From an uncultured Clostridia bacterium (GTDB taxonomy: Bacteria > Bacillota_I > Bacilli_A > RF39 > UBA660), in the NCBI GenBank assembly GCA_947165135.1, contig CAMUZE010000011.1:1-44113 (forward strand): a stretch of DNA of 44,113 nucleotides. The letters are read 5' to 3'. Numbering within the stretch: position 1 is the stretch's first letter; the number at the start of each line of letters is the position of its first letter. The notes beneath the pieces are model-generated. The model had not been told where the DNA came from. It worked only from the letters and a program-made list of their open reading frames with translations, and did no database searches. Shown one piece after another: positions 15,301 through 21,708 of this stretch. Position numbers and translations under genes: made by a program.

Positions 15301-17080
15301 CTGGGAACAATATTTAATTACTGATAATGATTTCTTAAAAACAAGTGGAACAAAATTTGTAAAAGCCGGAACTGATACAGGTATTGTACTAAGAGGATAT
15401 AATATTGGAGAGTGGTTAAGTAGAGCTATTTCACTTTCTCCAATGGAAAATGCGCATGTTGCTTTTGATACTTCAAATTTTCCAACTCCATACACGAATC
15501 TAAGTTCTGCTTATTGGAGAGAATATGCTGATAATGATATACAAATCAACTACATTCTTTATAAACGCTTTGGTAAAGACGGAGAATATAATCTTAATAA
15601 TATTTATTATAAAAACTTTATTACCGAATCTGATATAGAAAAAATGCAGGAAATAGGAATCAATGCTGTTAGAGTCCCTTTAGCATGGAGCTATTTTGTT
15701 GATATGACATATATCGAGCCAAGCGCTCCTATAACAATTACTTCATCTACTAAACCCTCAGATATGAACGCTTATAAATATTCATATACTATGTTAACTG
15801 GCGATAGATTGAATCAGAGATTAGAATATCTTGATTGGATTGTTCATGAGTGTAGAAAACGTGGTATATATGTAATATTTGATTTGCACGTTGTTGATGG
15901 TGGCCAAAGTGATTATGGTATTAGACCTGCTAGAGGATTTACTTTCTATGATGATCAAAATGCTCAAAATAATGCAATAGATATTTGGAAAATTGTTGCA
16001 AGAAGATTTAATGGCAATCCAGGTGTTGCGGGATATGAGTTATTAAATGAACCATCTTCTGGTATTGGGTCGGATGGTAACAAATATATTGATAGACCTA
16101 CAGATAGAAATATGTACAGAGATGAGTTAATAAGATTTTATGATATGACATATAAAGCGATAAGAGATATAGATCCTAATCATGTAATAATTATGGAGGC
16201 ACCATATCCTGATTCAAAATCACACCAAGTTTATATGGAAGATTCAAATGGTAATCCTTTATTAACATTACCAACAGAAAGCGAAAGAACAAATGGTATC
16301 ACAGATACATCTATATGCCCAGCTACACAGTGTAAATGGACTAATGTAGCATATTCTTTGCATGATTATTTCTTCTGGTCTAATAGTGTTAATATAATAA
16401 AAAATGATATTCAATCAAAAGTAGCAGCTGATGTTAGAGATATGAAAAAGTATAATGTTCCAATTTATATTGGAGAAACAAATTTTACTTATACAGGTGA
16501 TAATGAAGAATTAGATGAAGAAGTTATCAATAGTTCATGGAATTATGCATTAAAGCAGTATGATAATAATTTATTTAGTTATACTTTTTGGTCATATAAA
16601 GTTGCAAAATCATTTAGATTTGGAATGGTTTATAATTTAAGATGGAATTATAAAAATCAATCAATGGCTCTTCTTTTAACAGATGATTATGATACTATTG
16701 CAAACAAATGGTCAATGAATGAAACAGATGCACATTATGACTATGTTACAACATATGTTAATATTTTAAAAAATAATTTTATTAATAATTCTGATAAACC
16801 GATTATTAATAATTCAGCATATACTTGTACTTCTGGTCAAGAACTTATTTCTTCAATTAAAGTATTCTCAAGAGATGGAAGTGTTACAATTGATAATGTT
16901 AAAACTAATAATTCTAGCATTGCAGATGTTTCATTTATAGATCCAACAGGAGTAATATGTACAAGTTCATCATGTAAAACAATTAAAATTACATGTAAGA
17001 CTTCTGGAACTGTAACTTTGACGGCAACTGCGAGTAATGGTGCAACAGGAACGTCAACAATTACAGTTTCAAACAATTAG
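12329..17080 (+). CDS. Secreted multidomain protein with a GH5-family glycoside hydrolase domain, 1583 aa
   Basis: GTG 12329 is chosen because AGGAGA (12317-12322) fits it and a signal peptide follows directly (hydrophobic to about residue 19, AxA-like RINAA). Two copies of a 50-60 residue module (about 30-88 and 121-178) share YVIGxHLYT and YYKTSRGKWIDG. MBG/YDG-like beta modules follow to about 865. The catalytic domain (about 1000-1490) has RGYNIGEWL, INAVRVPLAWS, FDLH, LLNEP (acid/base E1241), LHDYFF and IGETNF (nucleophile E1383), the GH5 order. A bacterial Ig-like domain ends the chain. Length suggests a cell-surface beta-glucan or mannan hydrolase. Codon use shifts from A-ending in the modules to T-ending in the GH5 part. 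No sorting signal is seen. Confidence 0.88.
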   Translation: MKKFNYIAFVLIFITALIVRINAATTSYNDIPNNSYVIGTHLYTNEVPLTIKHIMLASNTIEGNTLSDMKLYYKTSRGKWIDGLTGEEKTHLSSYTINYRNSETTSTYYENTNTNEIDKNDIPNNSYVIGSHLYTSEMPLTTNHIMLASRTISENRLSYMKIYYKTSRGKWIDGVSGEEVTVSNSINISHINLEQVTKQAGYITLNETKKTITYGTNTVTFNVVSSHGGTISVVDNNSTSTITKDGNTITVSNLRTIDAGTTITVTVRSAETNAYTEASTTYLITINKADSICPTVTEYSGTYDAKEHTVTVSGGSGGTIKYEKSTNGGTTYTDQDTTNPVRKSAGTTYIRVRIEGDNNHNDKTCDTKTITLAKREVTIKASDQSRTYDGTALEADSTCEITSGIVVSGHTLSCTNTGSQTEVGSSTKTLSTIQVMSGSSDVSSNYTITKTNGTLTVNPKSLAVSWGTLTWTYDGNAHSTTASVTTGVSGETMSVSISNNSITYKGTQAVTASCGSVSGGQAKCANYTLTNTGKTLTVNAKAITITAKAQEVTYGTAISKTTSDVTVATLGSGDSLTAITLTESTSNATTSGTITPSAATIKKGTTDVTSNYSITYNTGALTINAKVLTIPSSPAEKTYTGSSQGSGITCPAGSTASGTQSATNANEGSTTYTQTCTLDSTTNYKWSDNTTTAKNITWKIKPKSVSVSWGSTTEFTYNGSAQAPTASVTTGVAGETMTVTRTTQTNASASNYTSTASCSSVSGGQAKCSNYTLTGNTKTYKINAKAITVKASNQSKTYDGSALNADSTCEVTSGSLVSGHSLECTTSGSQIDAGSSTKTLSTVKVMNGSTDVSTNYTITKQNGTLTVLEADINALYIQYNGNGGTWNNPVNDTYGVNENGMVIKNATGKIYVDSHSANDQSINLIDYNGEYLNWRKSNAGVPPESEYYVLNESTNVKTYLNQMNNYSAVDIAAAAGCNLSNNSCTVIVYVNWEQYLITDNDFLKTSGTKFVKAGTDTGIVLRGYNIGEWLSRAISLSPMENAHVAFDTSNFPTPYTNLSSAYWREYADNDIQINYILYKRFGKDGEYNLNNIYYKNFITESDIEKMQEIGINAVRVPLAWSYFVDMTYIEPSAPITITSSTKPSDMNAYKYSYTMLTGDRLNQRLEYLDWIVHECRKRGIYVIFDLHVVDGGQSDYGIRPARGFTFYDDQNAQNNAIDIWKIVARRFNGNPGVAGYELLNEPSSGIGSDGNKYIDRPTDRNMYRDELIRFYDMTYKAIRDIDPNHVIIMEAPYPDSKSHQVYMEDSNGNPLLTLPTESERTNGITDTSICPATQCKWTNVAYSLHDYFFWSNSVNIIKNDIQSKVAADVRDMKKYNVPIYIGETNFTYTGDNEELDEEVINSSWNYALKQYDNNLFSYTFWSYKVAKSFRFGMVYNLRWNYKNQSMALLLTDDYDTIANKWSMNETDAHYDYVTTYVNILKNNFINNSDKPIINNSAYTCTSGQELISSIKVFSRDGSVTIDNVKTNNSSIADVSFIDPTGVICTSSSCKTIKITCKTSGTVTLTATASNGATGTSTITVSNN

Positions 17081-17088
17081 TTTAATTA

Positions 17089-17120
17089 AAAATGATAGAT
17101 AATTATTTATCTATCATTTT
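17089..17120. terminator. Bidirectional terminator between the GH5 gene and tetR
   Basis: AAATGATAGATA / TATCTATCATTT stem with A/T runs on both sides; it closes the GH5 gene on the plus strand and overlaps the end of the TetR gene on the minus strand. Confidence 0.8.
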
Positions 17121-17714
17121 TTTAATTTCATTAAATAGGATTGGTTTATATTTGTCTATTGATAAAGGTATATCATTTAATATTGAATCATAACAAGTAC
17201 TACTTATTAATTCAATTATCATAAATAATGTAGCTTTTGCATTCTTAATTTTACTATTATATGATTTTAATTCTTTTTCAAGAATATCTCTAACATTTTT
17301 ATATTGTTCTTGATATTCATCTACTAATGAATCATTATAGATTCCTAAGGATAGATTTCTACCAATAAATTTTAATAATTCTTTATTTTCAATAAAAGCA
17401 TTAATTATATAATCAGCTATATCTAATATTTTTTCTTTAAAAGATTTAATTCTTTTATTATTTGAGTAAATCATTGCTTCATCAAATAATAAGTATGATC
17501 TTTCTATTATTAATTTTTCATATATATCCCATTTATCTATAAAATATAAATAAAATGTTCCTTTAGCAACTCCGGCATTATCTGTAATATCACTAATTGA
17601 TGTTTTGTGAATACCTTTTCTCATAAATAGATTATATGCAGATGCTAAAAGATTTTCTCTTTTTTCTAACTTATTTTCTTCTATTTTTGTCATTTCAGTA
17701 TCGAAATTATCCAT
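17103..17714 (-). CDS. TetR-family transcriptional repressor, 203 aa
   Basis: A typical N-terminal helix-turn-helix lies at about residues 20-65 (ENLLASAYNLFMRKGIHKTSISDITDNAGVAKGTFYLYF), followed by an all-helical ligand-binding half. ATG 17714 is preferred to the upstream in-frame ATG at 17768 because GAAAGGAAG lies just before it and because the family normally begins 15-20 residues before the HTH. The gene is divergent from the ABC-F-APH gene. A dyad TGACT-AAA-AGTCA overlaps its own -35, so autorepression is likely; control of the divergent gene is possible but not shown. The ligand is unknown. Confidence 0.9.
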   Translation of the reverse strand: MDNFDTEMTKIEENKLEKRENLLASAYNLFMRKGIHKTSISDITDNAGVAKGTFYLYFIDKWDIYEKLIIERSYLLFDEAMIYSNNKRIKSFKEKILDIADYIINAFIENKELLKFIGRNLSLGIYNDSLVDEYQEQYKNVRDILEKELKSYNSKIKNAKATLFMIIELISSTCYDSILNDIPLSIDKYKPILFNEIKKMIDK

Positions 17715-17739
17715 ATTATCTTCCTTTCGAATGGTCATT

Positions 17740-17768
17740 ATAATAATACTTTTATGACTAAAAGTCAA
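17740..17768 (-). promoter_or_regulatory. tetR promoter with TetR-type operator
   Basis: On the minus strand TTGACT (17763-17768), a 17-base spacer and TATTAT (17740-17745). The dyad TGACT-AAA-AGTCA (17755-17767) overlaps the -35, the standard place for an autoregulatory TetR operator. Confidence 0.65.
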
Positions 17769-17801
17769 ATAAAATGGCTTTATTATTATAAATAATTGTG
17801 C

Positions 17802-17807
17802 TATAAT
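17802..17807 (+). promoter_or_regulatory. Promoter of the ABC-F-APH leader
   Basis: Perfect TATAAT preceded by TG at the extended -10 position (TGCTATAAT, 17799-17807). The -35 region is poor. The predicted start at about 17814 leaves only a few bases before the leader ribosome site AAAGG. Confidence 0.65.
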
Positions 17808-17827
17808 CTATGGCGAAAGGTGATATT

Positions 17828-17884
17828 ATGTGTGTATATAAGCAAACCGTATTAATTTATACAAGTAATATCACACTTCGTTAG
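17828..17884 (+). CDS. Leader peptide controlling the ABC-F-APH gene, 18 aa
   Basis: Translated short ORF MCVYKQTVLIYTSNITLR with an AAAGG site at 17816-17820. Its role is read from position, not from the peptide: its 3' end lies inside the 5' arm of an intrinsic terminator that precedes the ABC-F-APH gene. The RNA around its own ribosome site and start (GTGATATTA, 17820-17828) is exactly complementary to 17866-17874 (TAATATCAC), which includes the terminator 5' arm. Stalling of the ribosome on this ORF would decide which hairpin forms, as in known antibiotic-inducible leader ORFs of the erm, cat and vmlR type. Confidence 0.7.
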   Translation: MCVYKQTVLIYTSNITLR

Positions 17885-17916
17885 TTCCTTTAAGAAATAA
17901 CAAGTGTGTTTTTTTT
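17866..17916 (+). promoter_or_regulatory. Attenuator of the ABC-F-APH gene
   Basis: Terminator stem CACACTT (17872-17878) / AAGTGTG (17902-17908), extended by TTA/TAA beyond an internal loop, followed by eight T (17909-17916). The alternative pairing 17820-17828 with 17866-17874 takes up part of the 5' arm, so the two structures exclude each other. The coding ATG lies 31 bases after the T run, behind AAAGGAG. Confidence 0.75.
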
Positions 17917-17946
17917 GACGTGCAATAAAATTAAAGGAGAATTATT

Positions 17947-20322
17947 ATGTTAGAAATTAGTTTAAATAAAATAAATAAAAATTATGGATTTAATAAAGTA
18001 TTAAATGATTTATCTTTTGATATAAAAACTGGTGAGAAAATAGCTATAATTGGAAGTAATGGGTGCGGAAAGACTACATTGCTTAGAATTGTTATGGGTT
18101 TAGAAAGTAGTGATAGTGGAAATGTTAGTATAAGAAAAGGTTCCACTATTGGTTATTTATGTCAAATTCCGCCTAAAGAAGATGATAGTGTTATTGCTAA
18201 TGACGTTTATCTAAGAGGTGTAAAAGAATTAATTGAACTTGAAAATAAAATAAACAAATATGTAAGTAATATGAGTTCTTCTAATAAAGAAATATTAGAG
18301 TTATCTAAAATGCAAGAAGAATTTAGAATTAAAGGCGGATATAATCTAAAAGAAAAAGTAGAAAAGATTAAGTATGGATTCAAAATATCAGATGATGTAC
18401 TAAATACAGAATATAATGCATTAAGTGGTGGAGAAAAAACAATTGTTAATCTTGCATCTTTAGTGTTATCTAATCCAGATATACTACTTTTAGATGAACC
18501 TACTAATCATTTAGATATTGATACTTTAGAATGGTTTGAAGATTATTTAAAGAATTACTCAGGTACAGTTTTAATAGTATCTCACGATAGATATTTCTTA
18601 GATAGAGTAGTTAATAAAATAATATGTCTCGAGAATGGCGAAGCAGATATATATCATGGAAATTATTCATATTATTTAAAGGAATCAGAAAAAAGGCTAT
18701 TGATAGAGTTTGAACAATATAAAAATCAACAAAAAAAGATTAAAGCAATGCAAGAAGCTATTGAAAGATATAAAGAATGGGGAGCTAAAAGTGATAATCC
18801 TATATTCTTTAAAAGAGCAAAAGCATTACAAACAAGACTAGATAAAATGGAGAAGATAGATAAACCTGTTGAAAAGAAAGAGCTAAAGATAAAACTAGTA
18901 ACTGATGACAGAAGTGCAAATCATGTTATCACAATTAAGAATTTGAATTTGTCTATTGGAAATAAGGAATTATTAGTATCATCTAATATGGAAGTTAATT
19001 ATAATGAAAGAGTTTGCTTGATGGGAAGAAATGGTACTGGTAAAACTACTTTAATTAAAAATATAATTAATAATCAAAGCGATAATATTATAATAGGCCC
19101 TAATGTTAAAATAGGGTATATACCTCAAGAAGTAAGATTTGAGGATGAAAATTTATCCATTTATGAGCATATGAGAAAAATATTTGTTGGTAGTGAAGGA
19201 GAATTAAGAAGTAAATTATTTCAATTCTATTTCGATTCAGAAGCTATCTTTAAAAAGCTAAAAACTTTAAGTGGTGGAGAAAAAGTTAGAATTAAACTAC
19301 TTGAATTAATATTAAAGCATGCAAATCTATTAATTTTAGATGAGCCTACTAATCATATTGATATTAATACTAGAGAAATATTAGAGTCATCTTTACTTGA
19401 ATTTGATGGAACTATATTGTTTATTTCACATGATAGATATTTTATAAATAGAATTGCTACTAAAATAGTAAGAATCGAAAATAAAAAATTAGTTACTTAT
19501 AATGGTAATTATGATGACATTAAGGATAAAATAGTAGAAAGCGTAGAAAAAATTGAAACTCCTAAAGTAATCACTATAAATGGAAGCAATAGATTAAATG
19601 AGTTTTTAAAAGATGCTAATAGAATAGAAGAAGTAGATATTGCTTGTAATTCTAAGGTATATAAAATTAGAAAGAAAAGTAAAACATTCTATCTTAAAAT
19701 AGCTGATCATTTAAGTAGTGAATCTATGAGATATGATTACCTTAAAGATAAAATAAATATTCCTGAAAAGGTATTTTATGAGAAATATAATGGTAAATCT
19801 TATATTCTTACTAAAGAATTAAGAGGAGAGATGCTATGTAGTGATTATTATATTGAAAATCCATTAAAGGGAATAGATATTATTGTTCAAGCATTTAATC
19901 ATTTATATAATATTGATTACAGTGATTGTATTTTTGATGAAACCATAGATAAGAAAATAAAAGACATTGAAAATAATTTAAGTAATATTAAAAATGAAGA
20001 TATCAACAAAGAAATATTGGGTAGATTTATTACTAAGGAAGCAATTTTAAAATATTTGAAAGGCAATAAACCAAAACAAATAATGGGTTTTATTCATGGT
20101 GATATGTCTTTACCTAATATACTTGCATTAAACAATGAATTTGCTGGATTATTAGATATAGGCTCTTGTGGAATCGGAGATATATATTTTGACTTAGTAA
20201 TATGTGAAATGTCTATCGAGAGAAACTATGGGAAAGAATATATAGACGTATTTTATGATAAACTAGGAATTGAGAAAGATATTTTTAAAAGTGAATATTA
20301 TAGAATACTTATGAGTCTATAA
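17947..20322 (+). CDS. ABC-F ATPase fused to an APH(3')-like aminoglycoside kinase, 791 aa
   Basis: Two ABC domains without membrane segments: Walker A GSNGCGKTT (36-44) and GRNGTGKTT (360-368), LSGGEK at 159 and 441, Walker B LLLDEPTNHLD around 183 and LILDEPTNHID around 465. The charged linker at about 240-320 is where ABC-F proteins contact P-site tRNA. From about residue 541 an APH domain follows: lysine strand TFYLKIA, LYNIDYSDC, the kinase motif HGDMSLPN (H717, D719, N724), GLLDIGSCGIGD (D737), FDLVICEMSI and a C terminus GKEYIDVFYDKLGIEKD, all close in pattern to APH(3')-IIIa. All kinase catalytic residues are present. The stop at 20322 precedes a terminator, so the reading frame is intact. 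Predicted role: ribosome protection plus drug phosphorylation in one chain, induced through the leader attenuator. Confidence 0.92.
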   Translation: MLEISLNKINKNYGFNKVLNDLSFDIKTGEKIAIIGSNGCGKTTLLRIVMGLESSDSGNVSIRKGSTIGYLCQIPPKEDDSVIANDVYLRGVKELIELENKINKYVSNMSSSNKEILELSKMQEEFRIKGGYNLKEKVEKIKYGFKISDDVLNTEYNALSGGEKTIVNLASLVLSNPDILLLDEPTNHLDIDTLEWFEDYLKNYSGTVLIVSHDRYFLDRVVNKIICLENGEADIYHGNYSYYLKESEKRLLIEFEQYKNQQKKIKAMQEAIERYKEWGAKSDNPIFFKRAKALQTRLDKMEKIDKPVEKKELKIKLVTDDRSANHVITIKNLNLSIGNKELLVSSNMEVNYNERVCLMGRNGTGKTTLIKNIINNQSDNIIIGPNVKIGYIPQEVRFEDENLSIYEHMRKIFVGSEGELRSKLFQFYFDSEAIFKKLKTLSGGEKVRIKLLELILKHANLLILDEPTNHIDINTREILESSLLEFDGTILFISHDRYFINRIATKIVRIENKKLVTYNGNYDDIKDKIVESVEKIETPKVITINGSNRLNEFLKDANRIEEVDIACNSKVYKIRKKSKTFYLKIADHLSSESMRYDYLKDKINIPEKVFYEKYNGKSYILTKELRGEMLCSDYYIENPLKGIDIIVQAFNHLYNIDYSDCIFDETIDKKIKDIENNLSNIKNEDINKEILGRFITKEAILKYLKGNKPKQIMGFIHGDMSLPNILALNNEFAGLLDIGSCGIGDIYFDLVICEMSIERNYGKEYIDVFYDKLGIEKDIFKSEYYRILMSL

Positions 20323-20334
20323 TAATACAAAATA

Positions 20335-20361
20335 AAAACCACAATTATTATTGTGGTTTTT
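20335..20361. terminator. Bidirectional terminator between the ABC-F-APH gene and the symporter
   Basis: AAAACCACAAT / ATTGTGGTTTT stem flanked by A and T runs; closes both convergent genes. Confidence 0.85.
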
Positions 20362-20364
20362 TAA

Positions 20365-21606
20365 TTATTTCTTTTTTTCTTTTAACCAGTTTTTACCATC
20401 AATAACTCTTGCAACTAACATACTTGATGCTGAATCACCAACAACATTTAACATAGTAGCAGGTGGGTCAATTATTGTTGCAATAATAGTTAATATTGGA
20501 AGGGCAGCTACTGGGAAACCTAACATAGTAATAATTAGCATCTCTGAAATTGTTCCACCGCCAATTGGTACAGCAGTTATTAATAATGTTGCAAGTAATG
20601 CAACTCCTAGTATTTTACCCGTTGATACATCTGAATTGAATAAATATACTAAGAACATTATTTTAAATACGCTACCAATGATTGATCCATCTTTATGAAA
20701 ACTAGTTCCAAGAGGAATTGTAGTATCTGCAATATCTTCTGATACTCCAATTTTCTTAGCACATTCAGTATTTACTGGTATAGATGCTGCAGAGGAACAA
20801 GTGGCTAGAGCAGTGAATGTCGCTGGTAAAATGTTTTTCCAATAACTTCTTACTCCATCTATTCCTGCAGAAATAAATGCATATAATGTATATACTAAGA
20901 AGTAGAATAGAACACTTACAATAGTGTAAATTACAAATGTTTTTCCATATCCGATAGCTATTTCTTTACCAAATGTACCAACTAATGCTGCGAAGTAGCA
21001 TCCTAGTCCAATTGGAGCATAATACATAATTATTTTAATGAATTTTTGTAATACTTCATTAGCACTTTCTAATACTTCTAAGAATTTCTCTCCTTTTTCT
21101 TTTGCCATATTAATGCTAAGACCTATTAATACTGAGAATACTATAAGAGCAATCATGTTATCTCTAGTTAGTATTTTACTGAAGTCATTAACACTAACTG
21201 TTTGAACAGTCCTTTCTAAGAAATTAACTTTTTCACTTTCAGCTTCTTCATTATCAATTGTTAGAGATTGTTTAATTGAATCTGCATCTTTTACATTTAC
21301 TAATCTAAATGATTTTGTTGTTACTATACCAACTAATACACTAATCAATGATGCAATAACAAATACACCAATTATTGTTGCAAGTATTTTTCCAATTCTT
21401 TTTGGTTGTTTCATCTTACCAATTGATGAAGTTATTGTTAAAAATATTAATGGAATAATAATTACAAGAAGCATATTTAAAAATAAATCTCCAAAAGGAC
21501 TTAATACAGCGGCTTTTTCTTTAAAGATTAAACCAACTATTGCCCCAATTATTATAGACCCTATTAATATTAATGTAGATCTATAATTTTTCCAAAAACT
21601 TTTCAT
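20365..21606 (-). CDS. Dicarboxylate/amino acid:cation symporter (DAACS family)
   Basis: Integral membrane carrier that takes up glutamate, aspartate, dicarboxylates or serine/threonine with Na+ or H+. About eight hydrophobic segments, the serine-rich reentrant loop ALATCSSAASIPV (about 266-278), the motif PLGTSFHKDGS (usually PxGatinmdG; here Asn-Met is replaced by His-Lys) and a second hairpin near GGGTISEMLI. The length of 413 aa is normal. Start has TAGGAGGT. The altered TSFHKDG signature means substrate cannot be assigned with confidence; SstT-like or TcyP-like roles are possible. Transcribed alone, terminator on each side. Confidence 0.88.
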   Translation of the reverse strand: MKSFWKNYRSTLILIGSIIIGAIVGLIFKEKAAVLSPFGDLFLNMLLVIIIPLIFLTITSSIGKMKQPKRIGKILATIIGVFVIASLISVLVGIVTTKSFRLVNVKDADSIKQSLTIDNEEAESEKVNFLERTVQTVSVNDFSKILTRDNMIALIVFSVLIGLSINMAKEKGEKFLEVLESANEVLQKFIKIIMYYAPIGLGCYFAALVGTFGKEIAIGYGKTFVIYTIVSVLFYFLVYTLYAFISAGIDGVRSYWKNILPATFTALATCSSAASIPVNTECAKKIGVSEDIADTTIPLGTSFHKDGSIIGSVFKIMFLVYLFNSDVSTGKILGVALLATLLITAVPIGGGTISEMLIITMLGFPVAALPILTIIATIIDPPATMLNVVGDSASSMLVARVIDGKNWLKEKKK

Positions 21607-21690
21607 AAGTTACCTCCTAATAAAATTATATAATAATTTAAATTAAATAGTCATCTTTTTTAAATCCACAACATATCCACACAAATAAAA

Positions 21691-21708
21691 AACGGATTAT
21701 TTATCCGC
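21691..21708 (-). terminator. Terminator at the end of the acyl-CoA synthetase gene
   Basis: Minus-strand CGGAT / ATCCG stem followed by TTTTTTATTT; the 5' arm overlaps the stop codon region. Confidence 0.65.
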
